From: Micromonospora olivasterospora
Lineage (GTDB): Bacteria > Actinomycetota > Actinomycetes > Mycobacteriales > Micromonosporaceae
Direction: 5' to 3'
NCBI RefSeq assembly: GCF_007830265.1
Contig: NZ_VLKE01000001.1
Location: 3,658,001-3,722,000, forward strand
Length of the DNA: 64,000 nt
Position 1 is the stretch's first letter; each line of letters begins with the position of its first letter. A program made the translations under genes and the position numbers. This document shows, in pieces, positions 47,988 to 57,357 of the stretch. The notes beneath the pieces were generated by a model that saw only the letters and a program-made list of their open reading frames with translations, made no database searches and was not told the DNA's origin.

Positions 47988-50900
47988 TCATCTCATTCCG
48001 CGTAGCGCCGTCTGGAGGCGTTCCTGGGCCCGGCGGCGGCGCTCGTTGCTCGCGCCGAGGACCAGCAGCACCAGCCCGACAGGGATCAGCGCCAGCCACG
48101 GACCGAGGCTGAACAGGGCGTGCACGGCGGCGATCGCGGTCACCGCCGCGCCGACGATCACGGGCGCCTGCTGCTGGCTGGTGGTACCGAAGATCAGCAC
48201 CGCCACGGCACCGAGCAGCAGCAGCACCTGCCGCAGCATGCTGGTGTCGGTGGCCAGCACGATCGCCAGGGTCGGCACGAACGCGGCGAACAGCGCCGGC
48301 CCGTACGCCACCCAGCTCGACAGGTCGGGCCGGTGCCGCAGCTCCAGCACGCCGACCAGCAGGGCCAGCGCCGCGAAAGGCAGCGTGTACGCCTCCGGCA
48401 GCGCCACGTCGGCGACCCGTATCAGGATCCACCAGGCCACGATCTCGCAGCCCACCACGGCCCAGAACAGGACGCGGCGCTCGACGGGGCGCCGGCCCGG
48501 GCGGGCGGCCGCCACTCCGAGCACCGCGCCCCAGGCGGCGAGCAGCGCCGCGATGTGCCGGGACGAGTCGTAGGCCAACGCCAGCGCGATCAGCGCGGCG
48601 GCGTACCCGCTCCACTCGACCGTGGCCGCCTCGCGCTGGGCCTCGGGACGGCGTAGCCGGGGCAGGGTCGTCGCGAAGACCAGCAGCGCCGCCCCCACCG
48701 CCAGCACCCCGAACGCGGACCAGACCGCGGCGAGCCCGGCCACCAGCCCGGCCACCAGCACGAACAGCTGCGCCATCAACGAGGCGAAGAGCCAGCCCAG
48801 GATGCGGGCCCGCTGCGTGGCGCCGTACAGCGCCGCGACGGTGCCCACGCCGACCGCTCCGCCCAGGGTGAACAGGGTCAGCTCCCGGGTGGCGAGGCTA
48901 CCGAGCAGGCCGGCGCCGCCCCCGGCGAGACCGATGACGAAGACCAGCACCCGGGCGGTGCGCAGCGACTGGGCCCGCTCCGCCAGCGGCGGGGGCGGGG
49001 TGAGCGCCAGCCCGAGCATCGAGATGGTGAACACGGACAGGGCGGCCAGCACGCTCTCCGGCCAGCCGCGGCCGAGCGCGGTGGGGGTGATCAGCAGGGT
49101 CACCGCGGCGCCGGGCAGCACGACCGGCACCGCCCGGGACCGCCGGCCGCCGCTGAACCCGGTCGCGGCCAGCGCCGCGGTCACCGTGAGCAGCAGCGCC
49201 GTCAGCACGTGCGTGGGGTCGACCGCGTCGGCCGGCGGGGTGGGCAGCTCCGGCGCCGGCCCCTGCCAGACCCGGGCCAGCGACCGGTACGGGTCGACGA
49301 GCGCCACCTTCAGCGCAGGGGCGAGCGAGGCGAGGGCCAGCGCGGTCGGCACCGCCGCGGCGGCCAGCGCGCCCGCCGCCGGGCTGACCCGCCAGCGCCG
49401 CGCCGTGCCGTCGTCGGGCAGCCGGCGCAGGGCCCCGTCGAGCAGCACCGACCAGCGGCGCACCGGCTGCGCCGACCCGCTCGGCGGCACGGTGGCGGCG
49501 CGGATCAGCTCGGCGAGCACCCCGAGCAGGGCGGCGGCGGCCGCGTAGACCCCGGAGGGCAGACCCGCGACGATGGCGGCGACCGCACTGGCCGTCGCGC
49601 CGCCCACCACGGCGACGCTGGCGTAGGGCAGGTACTGCGGCACCTGCCGGCGGGCCGCGGCGATCGCGGCGAGCCCGAGGCTGGTCGCGGCCAGGGCGGC
49701 GGTCAGCACCACCTGGGGTGACCGGCCGAACTCGGCGGCCAGGGCGGCCACCGCCCCGGGCAGGGCCAGCAGCGCGGCCCCGGCGGCGATGCCGCCGATC
49801 TGCGCCAGGTGCGGCGGCAGCCCGTCGGCCTCGACGTCGTCCGCCAGGCGACCGCCGAAGACGCGGGCCAGGGTCGCCACGGTCGCGCCGATCAGCACGA
49901 CGCTGCCGAGCGCCAGCGCCGTCGTCCACGGGCGGACCAGCCCGGCGCCGGCGGCGTGCAGGACGACCGCCCCGGCCACGGTGACCCGGGCCAGCCCGGC
50001 CCGCGGATCGACCGAGGCCGCGGCCGCCATGCCGAAGACCGTGGCGACCGCCGCGCCGACCAGCACCGGCGACCACCAGGGCAGGTCGAACGCGGCCGGC
50101 GCGCCGATCGTGGCGAGGACGGCGGCGACGCCCGACACGTCGTACTTCCAGGGGGACGGCAGGAGCACCCCGGCGGCGACCCCGAGCAGGGCCAGGGCGA
50201 CCGGAGCCTGCCAGGCCGACCCGCCGGTCGGCGCGGCCGGCCAGCCGGTCAGGTCGCCGGCCCAGATCGGGCCCGGGATGGCCAGCACGCCCCACCCGCC
50301 GCGCAGCGCGCTCCAGCCGGCGATCAGCCCGATCAGGGTGCCACCGACGACGAGCCCGAGGATCGGGCCGCGCCGCCACTCCTCCGGCGTCGCCCTGGCG
50401 GCGACGGCCACCAGCGCCACCAGGGCGGCGGCCACCACGAGCTGCCCGCCGGGGGCGAGCACGGCCGCGATCCGGACCAGGGTGGCGACCAGCGCCGCGG
50501 TGACCGCGGCGGCGGCCAGGTCGGAGCCGTCCAGCGTCAGGTCGGAGCGGCGCCCCGCGTCGATCGACGGGGCCAGGAAGAGGAGCACGCCCGCCACCAG
50601 CAGCAGCGCGCCCACCCAGGCGTCCGCGACGGTGGCCCCGGGCGCGCCGAACGCGGCGGCGGTCACCACCAGCGCACCGAGCCCGGTGCCCACCGCCAGG
50701 GGCGCCGGGATGTGTCGCTGCGACACCTGCACCATGGCGGCGTACCCGAGGGTCACGCAGACCGCCAGGAACGTCGCCGCCAGCACGGGCACGGTGACCT
50801 CGCGCAGGCTCGCCGGGGTCGGCGTCGGGTCGGTCGGCACCGTCGCGGCGACGAACGCGGCGACCGAGCCGGGCAGCGCGAACGCGGCGCCGCCGGCCGC

Positions 50901-52886
50901 CCACGCGGAGACGACGCCCGCCGCAGCCGGGGTGATCCGGGCCCGGGGGGCCGCCGCGACCAGGGCGCCGGCCACGAAGAGGGCGAGCAGCACGGCGGCG
51001 GTCAGCGCCGGCCGGGCGAGCGCGGCGCCCGCGCCGAGCAGCCCCACCACGGCGGCGCCCACCGCGTGCGCGGTGGCGGCGCGCACCGTCGGCGCGGTGA
51101 GCCCGGCCACCCCGATGCCGATGGCGGTGAGCACCATCGGCCACGGCGCCACCGCCCAGCCCAGGCCGAACGACGCGGGGACGGCGAGCGCGGTCAGCGC
51201 CGCCCCGGCCACGGCGAACTCGCGGCGGATCTCCGGCGGCAGGGCCAGCACCGCGGCGACGGCGAGCAGGAAGGCGCTTGCGGCGAGCTGCCAGGCGGCC
51301 GGACCGACCGCGGCGGCCAGTTCGGCCGGGTACCGGTCGAGGTCCGCCGCCCAGGCCGGGGTGGCGGCCCGGAGCGGGGCGATCCCGGCACGCAGCGCGC
51401 CGCCCGCCACCACCAGCCCGGCGACCGTCAGCGCCGCCGCGGAGGCGAGCTGCGGCCCGCGCCGGGCCGCCTCCGGTACGGCCCGTACGGCCAGCCCCGT
51501 GAGCGTGATGACGGCCGCGATCAGCAGCAGCGCCCGGCTCGGGAAGGCCACCGAGGCGACCCGACCCAGCGCGCCGATCACCGCCAGGGTGACGATGCCG
51601 GCGGCCACGTCGGGCAGCGGCTGCCGGCGCAGCACGAGCGCGCCGCCCAGCCCCACCAGGGCGGCGAGCACCAGCACGGCTCCCGCTCCGGCGGCGGCCG
51701 GCACCGTGCCGGCGCGCAGCAGCGCGGTCACCGCGTACGCGAGGGCCAGCGTCACCGCCACGCCGTGCAGCGACCACGTCAGCTCCCGCAGCGCCGGCAC
51801 CGGCCGGGCGGTGGGCGGCTCGACGTCGGCGGGGTCGAGCACCTCGCCGGACTCCTCCGGCGCGCCCTCCGGTCGGCCGTCCTCGGTGGAACCGCGGGGC
51901 GGTGGGGCGCTCGCCGGCGGGGTGGCCGGCAGGTCCCGGCGCACCGGCCGTTCGACGGTCACCGCGGAGCGCGCCAGCCAGAGGTCGACCACGGCGACCG
52001 CGGTCAGCACCAGCGCCCAGCCGGCCGGCCCGGTGACCAGGTCGTACGCGAGCAGCGGCAGCACCGGCTGCGCGGCCAGCACGACGGCGAACCGGGGCGC
52101 GCGCAGCCCCGCCCAGAGGGCGTAGCCGAACCCGACGGCGGCGGTGAGCGCGAAGATCATCCCGGCGAAGACGGCCCCGGAGACGGCGCCGCCGATCCGG
52201 TCCACGGCCCAGAGCGCATACCCCGCCAGCGGCACCAGCAGCAGCCCGACGGCGGAGACCGTCTCGGCGGTCGAGGTCAGCCCGCGGCGGGCCAGCACCG
52301 GCGGGGCGAGCAGCAGCAGCACCGTAGCCACGAGCAGGATGCCCAGCCGGCCCAGGGCGTCCATCGAGCTGGTGGCCACCGCCGCGAACACCACCGCGGC
52401 CACGCCGAGCAGCAGCGCGCCCAGCCCGAGGGGGATGTTCTGCACCTCCCGGGAGGACGCCTCCGGCGGGTGCTCGGGGTTGTCGGCGTCCAGCCAGCGC
52501 GCCTCCGACGGCGGGCGCGCCGGCGGATCCTCGGGCCCGGCCGGCGGGGTGCCCTGCCGGGGCACCCGGAACGGCTCGCCGGCGGTGGCCGTCGGCGGGC
52601 GGCGGCCGGGCCGGCGGCGCAGCACCCGGCGGGGACGGGTGGCCTGCCGGGTGCGCTCCTCACCCGCGTGCGCCAGGATGTCCCGCTGGAACAGCGCGGC
52701 CTGCATCTTGGCGGCGATCTGCCGCTGCTCGGCGAGGATGGCGGCCTCGCGGGCCTTCATCTCCGCGATGGAGCGCTCGATGTCCGCCAGGTGCGCGGCC
52801 CACTGGGGCTGCTCCGCCCCGCAGTGCGGGCAGCGCGCGGCCGGCTTGATCTCCCGCCCGCACGAGGCGCACTGAAAGCTCTGCAC
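47988..52886 (-). CDS. Giant polytopic membrane protein (SCO7613-type), 1632 residues
   Basis: The N-terminus is a zinc ribbon (QCASCGREIKPAARCPHCG), followed by a coiled coil (about 30-70: ADIERSIAEMKAREAAILAE) and a Pro/Arg-rich linker. About 40 to 50 hydrophobic helices fill the rest, interrupted by a Pro/Glu-rich cytoplasmic loop near residue 345-380. The end is basic (SNERRRRAQERLQTALRG). GTG 52886 is chosen because ggagggg lies four bases before it and the ribbon starts there. Such proteins are known as the SCO7613 C-terminal-domain family with no function assigned. It is downstream of ugd on the same strand but separated by a terminator. Confidence 0.85.
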   Translation of the reverse strand: MQSFQCASCGREIKPAARCPHCGAEQPQWAAHLADIERSIAEMKAREAAILAEQRQIAAKMQAALFQRDILAHAGEERTRQATRPRRVLRRRPGRRPPTATAGEPFRVPRQGTPPAGPEDPPARPPSEARWLDADNPEHPPEASSREVQNIPLGLGALLLGVAAVVFAAVATSSMDALGRLGILLVATVLLLLAPPVLARRGLTSTAETVSAVGLLLVPLAGYALWAVDRIGGAVSGAVFAGMIFALTAAVGFGYALWAGLRAPRFAVVLAAQPVLPLLAYDLVTGPAGWALVLTAVAVVDLWLARSAVTVERPVRRDLPATPPASAPPPRGSTEDGRPEGAPEESGEVLDPADVEPPTARPVPALRELTWSLHGVAVTLALAYAVTALLRAGTVPAAAGAGAVLVLAALVGLGGALVLRRQPLPDVAAGIVTLAVIGALGRVASVAFPSRALLLIAAVITLTGLAVRAVPEAARRGPQLASAAALTVAGLVVAGGALRAGIAPLRAATPAWAADLDRYPAELAAAVGPAAWQLAASAFLLAVAAVLALPPEIRREFAVAGAALTALAVPASFGLGWAVAPWPMVLTAIGIGVAGLTAPTVRAATAHAVGAAVVGLLGAGAALARPALTAAVLLALFVAGALVAAAPRARITPAAAGVVSAWAAGGAAFALPGSVAAFVAATVPTDPTPTPASLREVTVPVLAATFLAVCVTLGYAAMVQVSQRHIPAPLAVGTGLGALVVTAAAFGAPGATVADAWVGALLLVAGVLLFLAPSIDAGRRSDLTLDGSDLAAAAVTAALVATLVRIAAVLAPGGQLVVAAALVALVAVAARATPEEWRRGPILGLVVGGTLIGLIAGWSALRGGWGVLAIPGPIWAGDLTGWPAAPTGGSAWQAPVALALLGVAAGVLLPSPWKYDVSGVAAVLATIGAPAAFDLPWWSPVLVGAAVATVFGMAAAASVDPRAGLARVTVAGAVVLHAAGAGLVRPWTTALALGSVVLIGATVATLARVFGGRLADDVEADGLPPHLAQIGGIAAGAALLALPGAVAALAAEFGRSPQVVLTAALAATSLGLAAIAAARRQVPQYLPYASVAVVGGATASAVAAIVAGLPSGVYAAAAALLGVLAELIRAATVPPSGSAQPVRRWSVLLDGALRRLPDDGTARRWRVSPAAGALAAAAVPTALALASLAPALKVALVDPYRSLARVWQGPAPELPTPPADAVDPTHVLTALLLTVTAALAATGFSGGRRSRAVPVVLPGAAVTLLITPTALGRGWPESVLAALSVFTISMLGLALTPPPPLAERAQSLRTARVLVFVIGLAGGGAGLLGSLATRELTLFTLGGAVGVGTVAALYGATQRARILGWLFASLMAQLFVLVAGLVAGLAAVWSAFGVLAVGAALLVFATTLPRLRRPEAQREAATVEWSGYAAALIALALAYDSSRHIAALLAAWGAVLGVAAARPGRRPVERRVLFWAVVGCEIVAWWILIRVADVALPEAYTLPFAALALLVGVLELRHRPDLSSWVAYGPALFAAFVPTLAIVLATDTSMLRQVLLLLGAVAVLIFGTTSQQQAPVIVGAAVTAIAAVHALFSLGPWLALIPVGLVLLVLGASNERRRRAQERLQTALRGMR

Positions 52887-53029
52887 GACACCCCTCCGCC
52901 CGCGCACTGTGGACTTCCACTGTCGCAGCATGCCGCGAGCCGGCGCGGATTTCGACACCTGTCGGCGGTTTGGCGGGAACGAATGAATCACGGCGGCGGA
53001 CCGGGGGCCGCGCGGCGGTGCCGAAAAGG

Positions 53030-53070
53030 GGCGCGGCCGGCCGCGGAACTCCTCCGCGACCGGCCGCGCC
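53030..53070 (-). terminator. Hairpin terminator after ugd
   Basis: ggcgcggccggccgcgg (53030-53046) and ccgcgaccggccgcgcc (53054-53070) pair with one mismatch around a seven-base loop. It is 16 bases after the ugd stop. Confidence 0.75.
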
Positions 53071-53085
53071 GGGTCGGTCAGGGGG

Positions 53086-54513
53086 TCAGGGGCGTCCCAT
53101 GCCCCGGTACTCCCAGCCCGCCTGGGTCCACAGGGTGGAGTCGAGGCAGTTGCGGCCGTCGACCACGCGGCGGCCGGCGACCAGCTCGCCGAGGGCGACC
53201 GGGTCGGCGTTGCGGAAGTCGGCCCACTCGGTGAGCACACAGACCAGATCGGCGCCGGTCACCGCGTCGGCCATGCTGGTCTCGTACGTCAGCTCGGGGG
53301 CCACCCGGCGGGCGTTCTCGATGCCCTGCGGGTCGTACACGTGCACGTCGGCGCCGGCCTTGCCGAGCAGCCCGGCGACGGCGAGGGCGGGGGCGTCCCG
53401 TACGTCGTCGGTGTTGGGCTTGAACGTGGCGCCGAGCACGGCGATCCGGGTGCCGGAGAGGTCCGGCCCGGCGGGCCCGGAGCGGCGGCCGAGCAGCTCG
53501 GCGGCGAGCTGGACGACCCGGGCCCGGCGGCGCTGGTTGATCAGGTCGACCTCGTGCAGGAACCGCAGCGCCTCACCGGCGCCCAGCTCCTGCGCGCGGG
53601 CCTGGAAGGCGCGGATGTCCTTGGGCAGGCAGGCGCCGCCGAAGCCGAGGCCGGCCTGGAGGAACCGGTTGCCGATCCGGGGGTCGTACCCGATGGCCCG
53701 GGCCAGCTGGCTGACGTCGCCGCCGGCGGCCTCGCAGACCTCGGCCATCGCGTTGATGAAGGAGATCTTGGTGGCCAGGAAGGCGTTCGCGGCGACCTTG
53801 ACCAGTTCGGCGGTGGCGAAGTCGGTGACCACCAGCGGGACCTCGCGGTCCTCGGTGGCGGCGAGGTCGAAGACTCCCTTGTGGGCGGCGTAGAGCATGC
53901 CGTTGGCCCACTCGCTCTTGACGCCGACCACGATCCGGTTGGGACGTAGCACGTCGTCGACCGCGAAGCCCTCCTGGAGGAACTCGGGGCTCCACGCCAC
54001 CTCCACGCCCAGGTCCGCCGGGCTGTGCTTGCTGACGAGCTGCTCCACCCACTCGGCGGTGCCGACCGGGACAGTCGACTTTCCGACAATCAGGCACTTG
54101 CGGGTCAGGTACGGGGCCAGCCCCGTCACCGCCGCCTCGACGTACGACAGGTCGGCGCCCATGCCGTCGGCCCGCTGCGGGGTGCCGACGCAGATGAAGT
54201 GCACGTCGCCGAACTCGGCGGCCTCGGCGATGTCGGTGCTGAACCGCAGCCGGCCGGCCGTCAGGTTGCGCCGCAGCAGCTCGTCCAGGCCGGGCTCGTG
54301 GATCGGCACCTCGCCGGCGTTCAGCTTGGCGATCTTGTCCGCGTCGACGTCGAAGCCGAGCACCTCGTAGCCCAGCTCCGCGTAGCAGATGGCGTACGTC
54401 GCACCGAGGTACCCGGTGCCGAGGAAGGTGACCCGGGGCCGGGCCGCGCCCGAGGGCGGCGTGACCGCGGCGATGGCCGGCATCGGTTGGGTGTTCGGGT
54501 ACGGGATCGTCAC
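53086..54513 (-). CDS. ugd: UDP-glucose 6-dehydrogenase
   Basis: Oxidises UDP-glucose to UDP-glucuronate with NAD. The Rossmann motif is [20 protein letters not shown], the catalytic cysteine is in [16 protein letters not shown], and the C-terminal domain has [18 protein letters not shown]. It is 475 residues, usual length. GTG 54513. The glycosyltransferase and mannose-1-phosphate guanylyltransferase genes 8-9 kb away also serve surface polysaccharide synthesis. Confidence 0.93.
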   Translation of the reverse strand: MTIPYPNTQPMPAIAAVTPPSGAARPRVTFLGTGYLGATYAICYAELGYEVLGFDVDADKIAKLNAGEVPIHEPGLDELLRRNLTAGRLRFSTDIAEAAEFGDVHFICVGTPQRADGMGADLSYVEAAVTGLAPYLTRKCLIVGKSTVPVGTAEWVEQLVSKHSPADLGVEVAWSPEFLQEGFAVDDVLRPNRIVVGVKSEWANGMLYAAHKGVFDLAATEDREVPLVVTDFATAELVKVAANAFLATKISFINAMAEVCEAAGGDVSQLARAIGYDPRIGNRFLQAGLGFGGACLPKDIRAFQARAQELGAGEALRFLHEVDLINQRRRARVVQLAAELLGRRSGPAGPDLSGTRIAVLGATFKPNTDDVRDAPALAVAGLLGKAGADVHVYDPQGIENARRVAPELTYETSMADAVTGADLVCVLTEWADFRNADPVALGELVAGRRVVDGRNCLDSTLWTQAGWEYRGMGRP

Positions 54514-54639
54514 GCCTGTCTTCTCCGCTCGCGTTGGCGGCGCCTCGTTGCGTCGCGTTCGGCCGGGGCGCCGGGCGGGCCGGGCCGGGCACCGAAGGGG
54601 AATGTTGTCGTTTTCTGGGCGCCCTACCGGGTCGCCGCC

Positions 54640-54745
54640 CTATCATGCTCGAGCCTACGCGGCGGTAAGGATCTACCGAGCCATGGTCGCTATCCTCAGT
54701 CTGCGCGGCCGGCGGTTCCGAGACGCTACAGACTGCGCATGATAG
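54640..54745. promoter_or_regulatory. Spaced inverted repeat in the ugd/acyl-CoA dehydrogenase divergent promoter
   Basis: ctatcatgc (54640-54648) and gcatgatag (54737-54745) are exact complements 88 bases apart, in the intergenic region 54514-54765. The right half ends 20 bases before the acyl-CoA dehydrogenase ATG. Could be two half-sites of one regulator. Confidence 0.35.
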
Positions 54746-54765
54746 CGGTGAAGGGAGGGGCCGAC

Positions 54766-55929
54766 ATGGGCGCAGAGCAGTCGTTCGACGTCTACCGGTT
54801 ACCGGAGGAGCACGAGGCGATCCGGGAGGCGGTCCGTGAGGTCTGCACGGCGAAGGTCGCCCCGCACGCCGCCGAGGCGGACGAGACCGGCGAGTTCCCG
54901 AAGGCGTCGTACGACGCGCTGCGGGCGGCCGACTTCCACGCCCCGCACATCCCCGTCGAGTACGGCGGCGCGGGGGCGGACGCCCTGGCCACGGCCATCG
55001 TGATCGAGGAGGTGGCCCGCGCCTGCGCCGCGTCCTCGCTGATCCCGGCGGTCAACAAGCTCGGCACCATGCCGCTGCTGCTGGCCGGCTCCGAGGAGCT
55101 CAAGCGCCGCTACCTCACCCCGGTCGCGAGCGGCGACGCGATGTTCTCGTACTGCCTCTCCGAGCCGGAGGCCGGCAGCGACGCCGCCTCGATGACCACC
55201 CGCGCGGTCCGCGACGGCGACCACTGGGTGCTCAACGGCGTCAAGCGGTGGATCACCAACGCGGGCGTCTCGGAGTACTACACCGTCTTCGCCGTGACGG
55301 ACCCCACAGCCCGATCCAAGGGCATCTCGGCGTTCGTCGTCGAGAAGTCCGACCCGGGCGTCAGCTTCGGCGCCCCCGAGAAGAAGCTCGGCATCAAGGG
55401 CTCGCCGACCCGGGAGGTCTACCTCGACAACGTCCGGATCCCGGCGGACCGGATGATCGGCGCCGAGGGCACCGGCTTCGCCACCGCGATGCGGACGCTG
55501 GACCACACCCGGGTCACCATCGCCGCCCAGGCCGTCGGCGTCGCCCAGGGCGCGCTCGACTACGCCAAGGGGTACGTCCGGGAACGCAAGCAGTTCGGCA
55601 GGCCCGTGGCCGAGTTCCAGGGCATCCAGTTCATGCTCGCCGACATGGGCATGAAGCTGGAGGCGGCCCGCCAGCTCACGTACACGGCCGCCGGCAAGTC
55701 GGAGCGGGGCGAGGCGGACCTGACGTACTTCGGCGCGGCCGCGAAGTGCTTCGCCTCGGACGCGGCCATGGAGATCACCACGGACGCGGTGCAGCTGCTC
55801 GGCGGCTACGGCTACACCCGCGACTACCCGGTCGAGCGGATGATGCGGGACGCCAAGATCACCCAGATCTACGAGGGCACCAACCAGGTCCAGCGCATCG
55901 TGATGGCCCGCCAGCTGCTGGGCGGCTGA
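54766..55929 (+). CDS. Acyl-CoA dehydrogenase
   Basis: FAD enzyme introducing the first double bond in acyl-CoA oxidation. The 387-residue product has the FAD-binding motif [15 protein letters not shown] and [16 protein letters not shown], and the catalytic glutamate region [22 protein letters not shown] 54766 follows gggagg. Codon 12 is TTA (54799-54801), an early position typical of bldA-controlled genes. Confidence 0.93.
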   Translation: MGAEQSFDVYRLPEEHEAIREAVREVCTAKVAPHAAEADETGEFPKASYDALRAADFHAPHIPVEYGGAGADALATAIVIEEVARACAASSLIPAVNKLGTMPLLLAGSEELKRRYLTPVASGDAMFSYCLSEPEAGSDAASMTTRAVRDGDHWVLNGVKRWITNAGVSEYYTVFAVTDPTARSKGISAFVVEKSDPGVSFGAPEKKLGIKGSPTREVYLDNVRIPADRMIGAEGTGFATAMRTLDHTRVTIAAQAVGVAQGALDYAKGYVRERKQFGRPVAEFQGIQFMLADMGMKLEAARQLTYTAAGKSERGEADLTYFGAAAKCFASDAAMEITTDAVQLLGGYGYTRDYPVERMMRDAKITQIYEGTNQVQRIVMARQLLGG

Positions 55930-55937
55930 CGGACCGC

Positions 55938-55978
55938 CGACGGCGGGTGGCCCGGTTCACCCGGCCCGCCCGCCGTCG
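55938..55978. terminator. Bidirectional terminator between convergent genes
   Basis: cgacggcggg (55938-55947) pairs with cccgccgtcg (55969-55978), extended by inner cccgg/ccggg pairing. It lies between the acyl-CoA dehydrogenase and the minus-strand membrane gene. Confidence 0.8.
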
Positions 55979-55979
55979 T

Positions 55980-56648
55980 TCACTTGATCTCGGTCGTGGT
56001 CGCGTCGTCCGACCGGCCCGGTGGGCGCGGCGGCTGCGACCACGGCGACTCCCCGCCCGTCCGCCGGGGCAGCGGCTCGATCGGGGTCGGGTCCGGGTAG
56101 CCGAGGGTCAGCGGGGCGGTGTCCCGGTCCGGGCTGCCGCCACCGGCCGGCGGCCAGTCGGTGAGCGGCAGGCCCATGTCGTCGGGCCGGTCCGCGGGCG
56201 CGGGACCGGGCTTCGTGGCCGGGCCAGGCCAGCGGCGCCAGCGCTGCCCGCTGAACGCCGCCATCAGCAGCAGCGCGCCGATCAGGAAGAGGGTGCCGTT
56301 CTGGGCCGGGAGGGCCAACGGCAGCGGGTCGCCCAGGACGTGCCAGTTCTCGGGGATCCGGTCGCGCACCGTGAACGGCGCGAGGAACATCCCGACGTAC
56401 GGGGTGACCAGCAGCAGCCCGGCGACGAGCGGGCCGAGCGGCGAGACACGCAGGGTGCCGAGCAGGCCGAGCAGGATGCCCGCGACGGCCAGGTAGACGG
56501 CCGGCTCGATCAGGTTGGCCGTGTTGAACGTGCCGATCTCCACCCAACGGGTGATCGTGCGCGCCGACCCGTCCTGACCGAGGGTGACCAGCACCCAGGT
56601 GACGGGTGCCACCACCAACCCGGCGAGGAAGCTCCAGAGATGTCGCAT
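55980..56648 (-). CDS. Membrane protein with four helices and a proline-rich tail
   Basis: The 222-residue product has helices at the start (LWSFLAGLVVAPVTWVLVTL), AVYLAVAGILLGLLGTL, LGPLVAGLLLVTPYVGMFLA and TLFLIGALLLMAAFSG. A soluble Pro/Asp-rich C-terminal tail of about 90 residues ends in SDDATTTEIK. ATG 56648. No known domain. Divergent from the thioesterase gene, with 23 bases between them. Confidence 0.8.
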   Translation of the reverse strand: MRHLWSFLAGLVVAPVTWVLVTLGQDGSARTITRWVEIGTFNTANLIEPAVYLAVAGILLGLLGTLRVSPLGPLVAGLLLVTPYVGMFLAPFTVRDRIPENWHVLGDPLPLALPAQNGTLFLIGALLLMAAFSGQRWRRWPGPATKPGPAPADRPDDMGLPLTDWPPAGGGSPDRDTAPLTLGYPDPTPIEPLPRRTGGESPWSQPPRPPGRSDDATTTEIK

Positions 56649-56671
56649 CCGCGCACCGTACCGTTTTCCGC

Positions 56672-57196
56672 ATGACAGATCACCCCTCCGCGACCTCGGC
56701 GGGCAAGCCCACGTCGTACTCGCGGGTCACGCTCAGCCGGATCATGACCGCCGTCGACGTCAACCTGTATGGGACCGTGCACGGAGGGGTGTTGATGAAG
56801 TTCGTCGACGACGTGGCGGGCGCGGCGGCGGCCCGGCACAGCGGCGGCACGGCGGTGACGGCCGCGATCGACGAGATCGTCTTCTCCGAGGCGGTGCGGG
56901 TCGGTGACCTGGTGCACGCGCACGCCCAGGTCAACTGGACCGGGCACACCTCGATGGAGGTGGGCGTCCGGGTGGTGGCCGAGCGGTGGGACTCGGCCGA
57001 GGACGAGCCGGTCCGGGTGGCCACGGCGTACCTGGTCTTCGTGGGGGTGGACGTCGGTGGCGCCCCGCGGCCGGTGCGGCCGGTGCTGCCCGAGACGCCG
57101 GAGGACGAGCGCCGCTACCGGGAGGCGGAGATCCGGCGCGCCCACCGGCTGGCGCGCCGCCGCGCCATCCAGGCCCACCGCACGGGCCCGGTCTGA
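56672..57196 (+). CDS. Acyl-CoA thioesterase (hotdog fold)
   Basis: The 174-residue protein has the hotdog signature NLYGTVHGGVLMKFVDDVAG and the second-strand pattern AHAQVNWTGHTSMEVGVRV. It hydrolyses acyl-CoA to free acid and CoA. The C-terminal tail is basic. Start ATG 56672. Next to acetoacetyl-CoA synthetase and acyl-CoA dehydrogenase, suggesting fatty-acid or ketone-body metabolism. Confidence 0.88.
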   Translation: MTDHPSATSAGKPTSYSRVTLSRIMTAVDVNLYGTVHGGVLMKFVDDVAGAAAARHSGGTAVTAAIDEIVFSEAVRVGDLVHAHAQVNWTGHTSMEVGVRVVAERWDSAEDEPVRVATAYLVFVGVDVGGAPRPVRPVLPETPEDERRYREAEIRRAHRLARRRAIQAHRTGPV

Positions 57197-57357
57197 GGGC
57201 CCTTCCTCACATCCCACACAGGTGGGCGGCTCGGGGTGTGGGGCGGGCACGCCCCGACGCCGGTACCCGGTGCGGAGAATGGCGCTGCGAGGTAGGGCAA
57301 GATGGCGCCACGGCCCGATTTCACAGTGTCGTGCGGGGCCACAGGGAGGGTGGAACA

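Noticed and set aside
49809..53234. Very long plus-strand open frame opposite the giant membrane protein
   Set aside because: Arg/Gly/Gln-rich composition without domains; it is the shadow of a GC3-biased gene on the other strand. Similar long antisense frames elsewhere were dropped for the same reason.
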